From NCBI RefSeq assembly GCF_008017455.1, contig NZ_VRTY01000015.1:1-64000 (forward strand): 64,000 nucleotides of DNA, written 5' to 3'. The position numbers were made by a program, and so were the translations under genes. The notes below the pieces were generated by a model that saw only the letters and a program-made list of their open reading frames with translations, ran no database searches and was not told the DNA's origin. Position 1 is the first letter of the stretch. Each line of letters opens with the position of its first letter. Below, piece by piece: positions 8,619-17,280 of this stretch. The DNA comes from Pontibacter qinzhouensis. Its GTDB lineage: Bacteria > Bacteroidota > Bacteroidia > Cytophagales > Hymenobacteraceae.

Positions 8619-9026
8619 ATGCAAAGGAATATTCGCGAAGGGGACGACGATAAAAATGTGCTGGAGTGGCTGGTATTCGGGTGTAGCCTTTTGCTTATTT
8701 GTGCCGTATTCATGTACCTGGGCTACCAGGCTTACACAGCAGAAAAAGATCCAAAGCCTGAACTGGAGGTGCATTACCGCCTCGACCCGTCGGCTCTGGA
8801 GCCATACCGGTACCATATAAAAGTCGAAAACAGGGGCAAAGAAACGGCCGAGGAAGTTACTATTCAGGTATGGACCGAAAAGGATGGACAGGAGCTGGAG
8901 TCGGCGGATCTGCAGTTACCTTTTGCCCCGAAAGAATCGTCGAGAGAGGGCTGGATAATTTTTAAGGATAACCCTGCACTGGCAGATACTATTGTAGCAC
9001 GGGTTAAAAGTTATAAAAAGCCCTAA
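8619..9026 (+). CDS. TIGR02588-family single-span protein
   Basis: 135 residues. The N-terminal cytoplasmic part (MQRNIREGDDDKNVLEWLVF) leads into one transmembrane helix (about 16-36, VFGCSLLLICAVFMYLGYQ). An extracytoplasmic domain follows, with HIKVENRGKETAEEVTIQVW, a pattern of an immunoglobulin-like beta fold. This matches TIGR02588, the usual neighbour of TIGR02587 membrane proteins. The function is unknown. It starts seven bases after the upstream stop, so the pair is an operon. Confidence 0.85.
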   Translation: MQRNIREGDDDKNVLEWLVFGCSLLLICAVFMYLGYQAYTAEKDPKPELEVHYRLDPSALEPYRYHIKVENRGKETAEEVTIQVWTEKDGQELESADLQLPFAPKESSREGWIIFKDNPALADTIVARVKSYKKP

Positions 9027-9089
9027 GGAAGTGGAGTAATTTAAATCGAATTAATATTATTCTGTTTATAACTTATACTACTGAGAAGG

Positions 9090-9983
9090 ATGACGAAGCG
9101 AAAACAGGTAAAAACGTATAATTCACAAAAAGAGGCTCCCATACCAAAAGGCCGGTTGCTGGCTATGGGAGGCGCAGAAGATAAAGGACATGCTGAACTT
9201 AAAGAGGAGCAAAACAAGAACATTGACTTTATAAGCGAAGAAATACTTAAACGCTTTGTAGCCGAACTTCGCGGAGATAATCCCTTGGTGGCGATAGTGC
9301 CAACGGCTTCTACCGTGCCCGATGAAATAGCCAAAGATTACCAGGCAGTTTTTACAGAGCTTGGAGTTAAAAACCTGGAAATTATAGACATCAGGGCAAG
9401 GAAAGATGCCTACAACGAGACCTATTGCGAAATTCTGGAGCAGGCTGCCGGCATTATGTTTACTGGAGGCGACCAGTTGCGATTGACCTCCATACTGGGA
9501 GGAACGCCTGCTTTAGAGCTTATGAAAGAGCGCTACACTTTTCAAGATATAATAATTGCAGGTACCAGTGCCGGAGCCACAGCCATGTCAACACCCATGA
9601 TATATGAGGGCGAAACGCATGGCGGCTATATTAAAGGCGATGTGCGTATTACAACAGGGCTGGAGTTTATGAAAAATGTAGCCATAGATACTCATTTTAT
9701 TGCCAGAGGTCGCATTGTGCGTATGTCGCAGGCAATCTCCACAAATCCGGGCTGTATTGGCATTGGGCTGGAAGAAGATACTGCCATTCTGGTAACGGAA
9801 GGTAAAGAGGTGGAAGTACTTGGTAGTGGATTAGTAACGGTTGTAGATGGTATGGGTATTAGCTACACGAATATCTACGAAATCAAAACTGGCGAACCTT
9901 TCACTGTCCGGGACATGCGTGTGCACCTGCTTTCGCGGGGAGAGCGCTACACGCTGCCAATATACGACCAACTGCATATTTAA
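9090..9983 (+). CDS. cphB: Cyanophycinase
   Basis: A 297-residue serine peptidase of family S51. It hydrolyses cyanophycin (multi-L-arginyl-poly-L-aspartate) to beta-Asp-Arg dipeptides. Visible signatures are GRLLAMGGAEDK (about 21-32), VAIVPTAST (about 67-75), FTGGDQLRL (about 124-132) and the nucleophile elbow AGTSAGA with Ser160. ATHFxxRGR-like DTHFIARGRIVRM follows, with the catalytic histidine region. There is no signal peptide, fitting a cytoplasmic enzyme. A cyanophycin synthetase gene lies about 9 kb away on the other strand, so both making and using the polymer are encoded here. A 57-bp repeat begins 42 bp after the stop. Confidence 0.93.
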   Translation: MTKRKQVKTYNSQKEAPIPKGRLLAMGGAEDKGHAELKEEQNKNIDFISEEILKRFVAELRGDNPLVAIVPTASTVPDEIAKDYQAVFTELGVKNLEIIDIRARKDAYNETYCEILEQAAGIMFTGGDQLRLTSILGGTPALELMKERYTFQDIIIAGTSAGATAMSTPMIYEGETHGGYIKGDVRITTGLEFMKNVAIDTHFIARGRIVRMSQAISTNPGCIGIGLEEDTAILVTEGKEVEVLGSGLVTVVDGMGISYTNIYEIKTGEPFTVRDMRVHLLSRGERYTLPIYDQLHI

Positions 9984-10025
9984 TACCAGGTAGCTGCTGT
10001 AACCGAAGATTCATTTTAACTGGTA

Positions 10026-10082
10026 GCCCTTGACCTGATTTCTGCTGAAAACCTTCCGGAGGCTGTTTTCATTCAAATAATC
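10026..10082 (-). repeat. 57-bp intergenic repeat, copy 3
   Basis: Read on the reverse strand: GATTATTTGAATGAAAAC, core GCCTCCGGAAGG, end TCAAGGGC. It lies 42 bp after the cyanophycinase stop with its CCCTTGA end towards the gene. CCTTCCGGAGG forms the small hairpin, followed by TTTTCATT. Confidence 0.8.
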
Positions 10083-10247
10083 GGAACGGGGTTAACCTAA
10101 CAGAACATATTCCAAAATCAGCTTTATTTTAGATAAGTAAGGCTGCTTATTTATTTGCTTTTAGCTTTTACTCCTAATTTGTAACTTTGAAATTCTAATT
10201 TTTAATTGGATAAGCAATAGCATCAGCCACAACTAACCCGCATGCGC

Positions 10248-10790
10248 TTAGAGTTTGGTTTCAGGCTTCTTCAGGAAAACCTGCTCCTGTGCTGCCAGCC
10301 ATTGCACGGCAATAATGGTTTTGGCGTCAGCCCATTTCTGAAGCAGCAGGTCCTCCATAGGTAGTTCCAGTACCTTAAGGTGCTCGTGCTCTTCATCAAG
10401 CCCACCACCTTCCGATTTCTTTTTGCTTACTTCTGCATAAAACAAAAATACCTTTTCGGTGCAGGCTCCCGGCGAGGTGTAAAAATCCCAGATATGCTTT
10501 ACATGATCTACTGCATAGCCTGTTTCTTCTTCAATTTCTTTCCGGATGGTTTTTTCCGGATCGTGGTCCTCTACCACGCCAGCCACTACTTCGAGCAACT
10601 CCATGCCGGCACTATACCGAAACTGCTTCACAAACAGGTAAGCGTCTTTGTCGGTGTTGTACACAATGGCAGCGGCAGCATGGCCACTTTCAAATTGTTC
10701 CCGCTCAAAGGTTTCCCCATCTTGTTCTATAATCAGTTTCCTGAATGTATAAAAGCCTTCGTAAATGGTTTTTCTATCTTTAATTTTCAT
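10248..10790 (-). CDS. NUDIX hydrolase of the NudK/AdpP type
   Basis: 180 residues from the ATG at 10790. The start MKIKDRKTIYEGFYTFRKL aligns with the NudK N-terminus. An in-frame ATG at 10856 would add 22 residues, which I think are not native. The Nudix box runs from GVVEDHDPEKTIRKEIEEETGY, containing R-x-E-x-x-E-E-x-G. The later GGGLDEEHEHLKVLELP is typical of the NudK/ADP-ribose pyrophosphatase (YffH) branch. The enzyme would split a sugar nucleotide such as GDP-mannose or ADP-ribose into nucleoside monophosphate and sugar phosphate. It is a monocistronic gene with a 57-bp repeat just upstream. Confidence 0.88.
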   Translation of the reverse strand: MKIKDRKTIYEGFYTFRKLIIEQDGETFEREQFESGHAAAAIVYNTDKDAYLFVKQFRYSAGMELLEVVAGVVEDHDPEKTIRKEIEEETGYAVDHVKHIWDFYTSPGACTEKVFLFYAEVSKKKSEGGGLDEEHEHLKVLELPMEDLLLQKWADAKTIIAVQWLAAQEQVFLKKPETKL

Positions 10791-10863
10791 AGCATAGAAA
10801 TAGTTTGAATTACCATTCTGAAAAATACGATGCTGGCCTTGCCAAGGGTTAGCCATAACTGGT

Positions 10864-10920
10864 AATTATTTGAATGAAATAGGCCTTCAGAAGAAAATGA
10901 GCCCTCAAAGCCTCAAGGGT
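10864..10920 (+). repeat. 57-bp intergenic repeat, copy 4
   Basis: AATTATTTGAATGAAAT, core GGCCTTCAGAAG, end CTCAAGGGT; exactly 57 bp. It lies between the divergent NUDIX gene and the frameshifted membrane gene. Confidence 0.85.
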
Positions 10921-11243
10921 AAAAAGGAACAAGCCTGCCTGCCCTACACCACTTCCTTTACTAATCGAACTATTTTTATTTTTTATACGAATTAGAACCA
11001 ATAGAATTATTGATAGCGACACAACTCATCGGAAATCAATAGTGGATTTTTCCATTTTAGCAGTATAAGGATAATCTTGTGGCCTGCGTCTTGTGTTCTT
11101 TAACAGGTAACAGTGCAATTTGTAATTCCGATAGGTTAAGAGAGAGTCTATAGCGGCACTCCCGGATTTAAAGGCTTCTGAAGTCCGGCTTTAACTCAAC
11201 CCATTTTATGTTGCACAGCACAATGTTGTAACTACATACTACT

Positions 11244-11605
11244 ATGATAAAACCTTCTTTCGTCTCGAAACTACAAGGGAGCTACTGGGCCATAACCGGC
11301 ATATGGCCACTGGTGCATATGCCAAGTTTTATATGGGTATCTGGTCCAAAAACAGACTTATGGTTAGTGCGCACCGTGGGGCTGCTATTAACGGTTATCG
11401 GTTTCACATTGCTGGCGGCAGGCCTACACAGGCGCGTTACGCCTGAAATTATCTGGTTAGGTGTGGGTGGGGCAGCCAGCATGGCATTTATAGACTTTTT
11501 TATGCCCTTAACGATGTGATTTGGAATGTATACATGCTCGATGGTCTGGCAGAGCTGGCGTTAATTGTGCTGTGGCTGCTAGCCATAAAATACAAATCTT
11601 CTTAG
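11244..11605 (+). pseudogene. Small membrane protein gene with a frameshift at a T6 run
   Basis: The frame from ATG 11244 reads a hydrophobic protein (MIKPSFVSKLQGSYWAITG, then three likely membrane helices) and stops at 11519. At the six-T run 11496-11501 a one-base shift continues the protein as DFFYALNDVIWNVYMLDGLA and ELALIVLWLLAIKYKSS to a stop at 11605. This restores a fourth helix and gives about 120 residues in all. The join is smooth, so the break is probably a recent mutation, a base-calling error, or slippage in the T run. It is not a canonical X-XXY-YYZ slippery site in this frame. I do not recognise the family. Confidence 0.6.
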
Positions 11606-11930
11606 GCTAGAAAAAGCACGGTCAGGCAGGCAGGTAATACTTGGAATTATAACGAAATTGCCTGTTGTATCTCTGTTGGTCTGCTTATTTACTAAATCTT
11701 TACATTAGATTTATTCAAAAACGGAAGAAGTTAGTAAAACTATATTTTTAGAATTATTGTAAGCTGGGTTTTGTGCAACAGGTAGTTAGGCCTGGCTAAA
11801 ATAGCTGCTACTCTTTTATAGATTGGTAAGTATTACTATTTTAATAATTTCTGAACAAGAACAGAAATAGGGCGTACAAGTATTACTTTTCAAACATCCT
11901 TATCATCTCTAAACAAAATAAAACTACACT
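11606..11930. other. 325-bp AT-rich spacer
   Basis: No gene or clear hairpin seen. It probably holds the promoter of the OmpA-like gene that follows; I cannot place it with confidence. Confidence 0.4.
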
Positions 11931-12563
11931 ATGGCAGATTTAGATGTACAACCAAAAAAGAACAAACCAGGGTGGCTTTGGATTCTTTTAGTAGCACTTG
12001 CAATTGCAATTCTATTTTTCTTGATGAGAGGCTGTAACGACGACGATCGGGTTGAGACAACAGATCCGGCCACGACCGATACCACAGCCGCCGCTACGAC
12101 CCGCGACCGCGACTGGAATACCGTTAATTTTAACGCGCCACGCGCCACTTACTCCGAAATTTCTGACAGAGACATAGAAGTGCGCGGAAACGAAGATTAC
12201 GCAATTTACAGCTTAGACGAAACCATACTTTTTGATGTGGATCAGAGTAACTTACGAAGCGGAGCAGAAGCTAAATTAAAGCAGATAACCGCTTCTGTTG
12301 GGCAACGTTTCAGCGGTGGCGATATACGAGTTTATGGTCACACCGATACGCAGGGCAGTGCCGGTTATAACAAAGAGCTGGCGGAGCAACGAGCCGAATC
12401 TGTTAAAAGCTGGCTTACTCAGAACACCGACATCGACGATGATAAAATTTCAGTTCATCCGGTTGGGGAGTCGCAGCCAGTGGCCTCTAACGAAACAGCA
12501 GAAGGACGGCAGCAAAACCGCCGGGTAGAAATTGTAGCCCGACGTGGCGCCAATAATGAATAA
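11931..12563 (+). CDS. Membrane-anchored OmpA-family protein
   Basis: 210 residues. A short cytoplasmic, lysine-rich start (MADLDVQPKKNKPGW) is followed by one transmembrane helix (about 16-33), a disordered Thr/Asp-rich linker (about 37-65), and a C-terminal OmpA peptidoglycan-binding domain (about 95-205). The domain shows LFDVDQSNLRSGAEAKL, VYGHTDTQGSAGYNKELAEQRAESV and the closing GRQQNRRVEI. Such domains bind diaminopimelate in peptidoglycan. Because the anchor is a helix, not a barrel, the protein probably links the inner membrane to the wall. The next gene is a PRC-barrel/DUF2382 protein 54 bp downstream, a combination often seen in stress loci. Confidence 0.87.
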   Translation: MADLDVQPKKNKPGWLWILLVALAIAILFFLMRGCNDDDRVETTDPATTDTTAAATTRDRDWNTVNFNAPRATYSEISDRDIEVRGNEDYAIYSLDETILFDVDQSNLRSGAEAKLKQITASVGQRFSGGDIRVYGHTDTQGSAGYNKELAEQRAESVKSWLTQNTDIDDDKISVHPVGESQPVASNETAEGRQQNRRVEIVARRGANNE

Positions 12564-12617
12564 CTTGTTAGATTTTAGAAACAAGAGGAGTTTGCTCTTC
12601 TAAACAATATCAAAGCT

Positions 12618-13622
12618 ATGAATGAGAACGAAAAATTAAATAATAACAATCAGCTAATAGAACTGGGTGGCAGCGATTACGAAATTGTAGACGGACAACC
12701 AGACATTAGGGGCTGGAAAGTGAAAAATGCCCAAGACGAAACAATTGGCGAAGTCGATGAACTGATATTTGACCCTTCAGCGCTTAAAGTACGTTACATC
12801 GTGCTCGATCTGGAAGGAAATGTATTCGACCTGGAGCCGCGTGATGTGATTGTTCCAATCGGAGCTGCAGAACTGCACGAATCAGATGACCTGGTGTACC
12901 TGAGCCAGGTTACGGCCGACCAGCTGCAGACACTGCCTGAGTACAGGAGAGGGAGCCTGGATCGCGACCATGAACTGCAGGTTAGGAACATTTTCGGTGG
13001 CTTGGGAGCGGCCGGAGTAGCAGGTGCCGCTGCAACCACTTCTCTGCAAGACACCGACTATAACTACGATGAGGAGTTTTTCAACGAAGATAACCTGTAC
13101 CGCAGGCGACAACCCGGCACACCTCCCGTAACAGACACCACTGATATTTCTGACACAGGCACAGGTTCTATACCTATTATTGAGGAAGACTTGCAGGTTG
13201 GCAAGCGCACCATCGAGACTGGCGGTGCCCGCATACGCTCTAAAATTACAGAGCGTCCTGTAGAAGAAGATATAACGCTGCGCGAAGAGTCCGTTTATGT
13301 TAATCGTGAGCCCGTAAACAGGCCAGCTTCCGAATCAGATCTGGATACATTTAAAGAAGGTGAAATCGAGATTACAGAACATACAGAGGTGCCTGTGGTG
13401 TCTAAAGAAGCTAACGTGGTAGAGGAGGTAACTATTCGCAAAGAGGTGGAAGAACATGAAGAAACCATTAGAGACACAGTTCATAAAACCGATGTGGAGA
13501 TAACAGAGCTAACGCCGAACAATCCAGACAGGCCAGCCGACCTGGACGATGATACGTACCTCGATGACGAAGCCAGAAGAAGAAACCGGCTCGACTCAGA
13601 TAGAGACGAACCAGTTATTTAA
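12618..13622 (+). CDS. PRC-barrel and DUF2382 (YsnF-like) stress protein
   Basis: 334 residues. Residues about 18-100 form a PRC-barrel (DYEIVDGQPDIRGWKV, IGEVDELIFDPSALKVRYIV). A Gly/Ala-rich linker follows, and then a DUF2382 domain (about 190-300) with LQVGKRTIETGGARIRSKI, ITLREESVYVNREPVNRP and VVSKEANVVEEVTIRKEVEE. The tail is highly acidic. Proteins with this layout are general-stress proteins in Bacillus (YsnF) and cyanobacteria (AvaK-like); the mechanism is unknown. There is no signal peptide, so it is cytoplasmic. It is probably co-transcribed with the OmpA-like gene and ends at a strong terminator. Confidence 0.87.
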   Translation: MNENEKLNNNNQLIELGGSDYEIVDGQPDIRGWKVKNAQDETIGEVDELIFDPSALKVRYIVLDLEGNVFDLEPRDVIVPIGAAELHESDDLVYLSQVTADQLQTLPEYRRGSLDRDHELQVRNIFGGLGAAGVAGAAATTSLQDTDYNYDEEFFNEDNLYRRRQPGTPPVTDTTDISDTGTGSIPIIEEDLQVGKRTIETGGARIRSKITERPVEEDITLREESVYVNREPVNRPASESDLDTFKEGEIEITEHTEVPVVSKEANVVEEVTIRKEVEEHEETIRDTVHKTDVEITELTPNNPDRPADLDDDTYLDDEARRRNRLDSDRDEPVI

Positions 13623-13705
13623 CTACACGAATGTGAGCATGACTTTATAATTAAAATTGTGTTGAAGGTAAGAAGTACAGGAAGTACAACGAACTTGCTG
13701 ATAAT

Positions 13706-13747
13706 AAAAAAGCAGTGGCAGATAATCTTATCTGCCGCTGCTTTTTT
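13706..13747. terminator. Bidirectional intrinsic terminator
   Basis: GCAGTGGCAGATAA and TATCTGCCGCTGC form a long stem with a tiny loop, flanked by A6 and T6. It lies about 85 bp after the PRC-barrel gene. Confidence 0.85.
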
Positions 13748-14004
13748 ATGGACTTATCCCTAAGGAACTTCGCCAAATTCAAATTAAAAATGATGAATAA
13801 GGTCCTGTAATGGTCTATTTACAAGCATTCTCAGTCGTTTTTAATTAGATGTTGCTGATTTGTTATGGCAGCTTTATGAAGTTCAGGTTTAAATTTTGCT
13901 GTTGCAAGCGCGAATTTTTCACAAAAGGATTGGATGAGAAAAGTGAGAGTCTGGGTCTTTTATGGGCAATTCGTAGCGCAAAAAATTAATTTTAAGCTTG
14001 GCTG

Positions 14005-14061
14005 GCCTGAGCTCTTTAAATGGCTTTTAACCTCCGGAAGGCCATTTTCATTAGAATAATT
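14005..14061 (-). repeat. 57-bp intergenic repeat, copy 5 (degenerate right end)
   Basis: Reverse-strand reading: AATTATTCTAATGAAAAT, core GGCCTTCCGGAGG. The terminal box is degraded to CTCAGGC but lies at the expected distance. It sits in the 420-bp spacer before the deiminase-fold gene; no other signal is visible there. Confidence 0.75.
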
Positions 14062-14166
14062 TGGAGCTGTAGGCAGTTCAAGAGCAGCAAGAGAATATTT
14101 AGCAGTTCATAAGCAAACAGCTTCCGTTTTTTGCGTAAGCCAAAGGTACACTAACAAAACAGCCGT

Positions 14167-15495
14167 ATGTCCGAAAAGTTTCCGCTAAAGAAAAGACACT
14201 ACTCCCTTGTAGAAGGCTTATTTAACGAAACGCAGCAAGACCTGCCCGAAAGCGGCATGCGGCGGCGGGCTATTGCCATGGGCTTTCTGGAAAAGTTTCT
14301 GCACCTGCCCCAGCAACCCAGCATGACACCCAGCGCCGATGGGAGCCTGGAAGCCATCATCTTCACCATACCAGACCACGTGTTGGAAGGAACAGATAAT
14401 CCACTCTGGAAGGCCTATAAAGATCTGTTTCTGAAATTACCTGTCTATACCCAACTGCAGCTCATGGTGCATGAGCAGGTAGCAGAGGAGGTGGCGCTAT
14501 GGCTGCAACAAAACGGGCTGGAGCAAAAGGCGCACCTGCACAAAGTACCGTCGCATTACCATATGTATATCTGGGCCGAAGATGCTTACGAAGTTATTAC
14601 CGACAAAAGCGATGGGAAAAGGTACCTGGTGCAGCCACACTCCAACAGGCGCGGGGCCGATAGCCTGGTAAGTTACCTGACAAGCCGCGCCCTGGGCCAT
14701 ACGCGCGTAACCATACCTCTATATTTTGAAGGTGGCAACATTCTTATAGGCGATGATTTCTTTTTGATGGGTGCCGACTATGGCATCGATTCTATGCTGG
14801 ATCTGAAGGGAGTGCTGCCACTGCAAAATGGTGTATCAGCTACCGAAACAGTTGCCAAACTTTTTAAGCAGTACTTCGACAAAGAGCGCAGGCTTATATT
14901 TGTGGGCTCCACCTTGTATGTGCCAGGTGAGGAAATCAGGAAGTTCAGAAAAAACGGCATCGAATGGACAGAAACCTTTCATACCAAAAACCAGGAGGGA
15001 ACGGTGCAGCCACTCTTCCACATCGATATGTTTATTACACTTGCAGGCCGCAACAGCCAAGGTCAGTACCAGTTAGTGGTCGGTGATACCCGCATGGCGG
15101 CAGAACTTCTTGGCGAGGAACTGATGCAGTACAGTATCCCTGATGTGTTCGATGATATAGCGGAGTATCTGCAAGGGCTGGGCTTTGTCGTTTATCGGAA
15201 CCCGCTGCCTGTTACGTGCCTGGACGATGAAGAAAAGAAAACCCGGAAGTGGTACTATGCCACCTCCAACAATGCACTGGTAGAGATTAAAAGTATTCAG
15301 GATAAAACTATCTGGCTGCCTAGTTATGGCCACGGCAGCTGGCCCGAACTGAAAAAAACAGACGAAGCGAACAGGCAACTATGGGAAGAGCTTGGCTTTA
15401 GAGTAGTGATGCTGGAAGATTTTCATCCGTTTGCCGAAAATTCCGGATCGGTGCACTGCATTAAAAAATACCTCCAGCGAGGAAATATGAATTAA
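14167..15495 (+). CDS. Guanidine-modifying (arginine/agmatine deiminase-fold) enzyme
   Basis: 442 residues. The order of motifs matches the pentein guanidine-modifying superfamily that includes agmatine deiminase and peptidylarginine deiminase. WAEDAYEV (about 138) stands where W-x-x-D is expected, and YFEGGNILIGDD (about 191) supplies the substrate-binding acids. LFHIDMFITLAG (about 282) gives the catalytic H-x-D, and a late cysteine in GSVHC (residue 431) is the likely nucleophile. The family acts on the guanidine group of arginine-like substrates; the exact substrate cannot be read. Its place between cyanophycinase and cyanophycin synthetase suggests an arginine-related role. No signal peptide is present. 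Confidence 0.75.
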   Translation: MSEKFPLKKRHYSLVEGLFNETQQDLPESGMRRRAIAMGFLEKFLHLPQQPSMTPSADGSLEAIIFTIPDHVLEGTDNPLWKAYKDLFLKLPVYTQLQLMVHEQVAEEVALWLQQNGLEQKAHLHKVPSHYHMYIWAEDAYEVITDKSDGKRYLVQPHSNRRGADSLVSYLTSRALGHTRVTIPLYFEGGNILIGDDFFLMGADYGIDSMLDLKGVLPLQNGVSATETVAKLFKQYFDKERRLIFVGSTLYVPGEEIRKFRKNGIEWTETFHTKNQEGTVQPLFHIDMFITLAGRNSQGQYQLVVGDTRMAAELLGEELMQYSIPDVFDDIAEYLQGLGFVVYRNPLPVTCLDDEEKKTRKWYYATSNNALVEIKSIQDKTIWLPSYGHGSWPELKKTDEANRQLWEELGFRVVMLEDFHPFAENSGSVHCIKKYLQRGNMN

Positions 15496-15500
15496 GAGCC

Positions 15501-15554
15501 GCTACTTGTTTCTGATCTCTGCAGAATAGCGTGCAGAGATCAGAAACAAGTAGC
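15501..15554. terminator. Long perfect inverted repeat after the deiminase-fold gene
   Basis: Arms of 23 bases (beginning GCTACTTGTTTCTGATC and mirrored exactly) surround an eight-base loop. It starts six bases after the stop codon. There is no long T run beyond it, so it may act as a terminator or as an RNA-stabilising 3' hairpin. Confidence 0.7.
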
Positions 15555-15613
15555 GTTTAGGCCATTTAAGTTAGATTGTCAGATAAAGTAGGGAAGATTA
15601 AATGCCAAACTCC

Positions 15614-15670
15614 AATTATTCCAATGAAAAGAGCCTTCCAAAGGTTTTTTATCGAAATTTCTCTCAGGGT
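15614..15670 (+). repeat. 57-bp intergenic repeat, copy 6
   Basis: AATTATTCCAATGAAAA, core GCCTTCCAAAGG, end CTCAGGGT. It lies 57 bp beyond the reverse-strand ferredoxin stop, with the ACCCTGAG end facing that gene. Confidence 0.82.
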
Positions 15671-15727
15671 CTATCTGGCACTTATTATTTAAAAGTACTT
15701 AGCTTCTAACAAGGATCGGCTCTTCAA

Positions 15728-16051
15728 TTAAGCCTCCGGCTTCAGGCGCACCACCAACCCCTCAAGAGCAGGCCCGATGCGGAGCTGGCAGGAAAGGCGG
15801 CTATTTTCGGTGGCGTGCGGCAACGATTCCAGCATAAAAGCCTCATCGTCGCTTGGCTCTGGCAGCTCGCCACTTTCCAGTACCTCCACATGGCAGGTAG
15901 CGCAAATGGCCATGCCGCCACAAATGGCTGGTATATCGTATTCGCTGGCTTTTAATATTTCCATCACAGATAGGCCCATATCTGTTGGGGCTTCTACAGG
16001 AACGCGCTCTCCGTTTTCCTGCTCCACGTAAATTGTTATGGCATCTTCCAT
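15728..16051 (-). CDS. [2Fe-2S] ferredoxin, adrenodoxin-like
   Basis: 107 residues. Cysteines at 44, 50, 53 and 88 follow the C-x5-C-x2-C...C pattern of vertebrate-type/adrenodoxin ferredoxins, in ICGGMAICATC and RLSCQL. An acidic surface stretch (SGELPEPSDDEAF) is typical for docking to a reductase. It carries one electron between a reductase and an oxygenase or similar acceptor. Its ATG overlaps the stop of the upstream reductase gene (TAATG), so translation is coupled. That neighbour is a fitting electron donor. The final acceptor is not encoded here. Confidence 0.9.
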   Translation of the reverse strand: MEDAITIYVEQENGERVPVEAPTDMGLSVMEILKASEYDIPAICGGMAICATCHVEVLESGELPEPSDDEAFMLESLPHATENSRLSCQLRIGPALEGLVVRLKPEA

Positions 16052-17055
16052 TATAGCTCCTGAATTCCGTTTACGGTGGTGTACTTCAGTACATATTTTT
16101 TGCCAGGGTTTATGATATTGTAAGCGCTCTGCGCCATTAAAGCCGCCTCATGGAACCCACACAAGATCAGTTTCAGCTTGCCGGGGTACGTGTTTATGTC
16201 GCCGATGGCGTAAATGCCCGGTATGTTGGTGGAGTAGTCGAGGGTGTTTACGACAATGGCGTTTTTGTCGAGCTCCAGTCCCCAGTTCTCCAGCGGCCCC
16301 AGTTTTGGCACCAGCCCGAACAGCGGAATCAGGTAATCGGTTTCGAGGTTGTAATGCTCTTGGTTATCAACGGCAATAGAAACGGCGTTGAGCTTGCCAT
16401 TGCCCTGCACAGTTACCACATTCGACTTGAGCAAAAGTTTTATCTTACCTTCCTCCGCCAGTGTCAGCACCTTTTCGGCAGATTCGGGAGCCCCTCTGAA
16501 AGTGGTGCCACGGTGCACCAGGGTAAGTTCTTCAGCCAGCCCTGAGAGGTAAATCGTCCAGTCGAGGGCAGAGTCGCCGCCACCGGCAATTACAAGTTTT
16601 TTGCTTCGAAACAACTCCGGGTCGCGCACCATGTAGGTTACACCTCTACCCTCGAAATGTTCCAGATTCTCGATGGCTGGTTTGCGGGGCTCAAAAGAAC
16701 CAAGCCCACCGGCTATTACCACCACCTTACAGGCTATCTCTGTTCCTTCAGAAGTGATGACGATGAAAGAGCCGTCTTCTTGTTTCTGCAGCTCCTCTAC
16801 ACGCTCCCCTAAGGTAAAGGTAGGGTGGAAGGGGGCAATTTGTTTCTCCAGGTTCTTAACAAGATCCCCGGCCAGCACTTCCGGAAAACCAGGTATATCG
16901 TAAATGGGTTTTTTAGGGTAAATCTCTGTAAGCTGACCACCAACAGCTGGTAAAGCGTCTACCACATGGCAACGCATTTTCAGAAGTCCGGCCTCAAACA
17001 CAGCGAACAGACCTACCGGGCCTGCACCTACTATGCATATATCTGTCTGTATCAT
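16051..17055 (-). CDS. Ferredoxin--NADP(+) reductase, thioredoxin-reductase type
   Basis: 334 residues from the ATG at 17055 (MIQTDICIVGAGPVG). A longer frame from 17115 has a cysteine/serine-rich start that looks non-native. It is a two-dinucleotide-binding flavoprotein: the FAD site is at GAGPVG (about 9-14), the NADPH site is at VIAGGGDSALDW (about 152-163), and IPGIYAIGDINTYPGKLKLI near 282 is the closing FAD motif. There is no C-x-x-C between the two, so it is not a thioredoxin reductase but the FNR2/YumC type. It would reduce the ferredoxin encoded next, whose start overlaps its stop by one base. Confidence 0.88.
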   Translation of the reverse strand: MIQTDICIVGAGPVGLFAVFEAGLLKMRCHVVDALPAVGGQLTEIYPKKPIYDIPGFPEVLAGDLVKNLEKQIAPFHPTFTLGERVEELQKQEDGSFIVITSEGTEIACKVVVIAGGLGSFEPRKPAIENLEHFEGRGVTYMVRDPELFRSKKLVIAGGGDSALDWTIYLSGLAEELTLVHRGTTFRGAPESAEKVLTLAEEGKIKLLLKSNVVTVQGNGKLNAVSIAVDNQEHYNLETDYLIPLFGLVPKLGPLENWGLELDKNAIVVNTLDYSTNIPGIYAIGDINTYPGKLKLILCGFHEAALMAQSAYNIINPGKKYVLKYTTVNGIQEL

Positions 17056-17280
17056 ATTATACTGTATTTTGCTTGTGCTGCGGGAGCTGACTGCTCCTCT
17101 ACTGCAAGTACACAAAGTAACGTTTTTAGGGTTATATTAGCTAATTACTATCTGTTATTAGTCATAACGTAAAGTTATAACAGTACCACTTGCTATAGCC
17201 ATAACAGCTGCTGCTTAAAATTGTTCTGCTTCGTCTAAAGCCTGTTGTTGTTTAAACAATTATTAATTTTAAAAGCTAAT

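Noticed and set aside
11488-11510. Programmed -1 frameshifting at the T6 run
   Set aside because: The run is not a canonical X-XXY-YYZ site in the original frame and no downstream stimulatory stem is clear; an ordinary indel is simpler.
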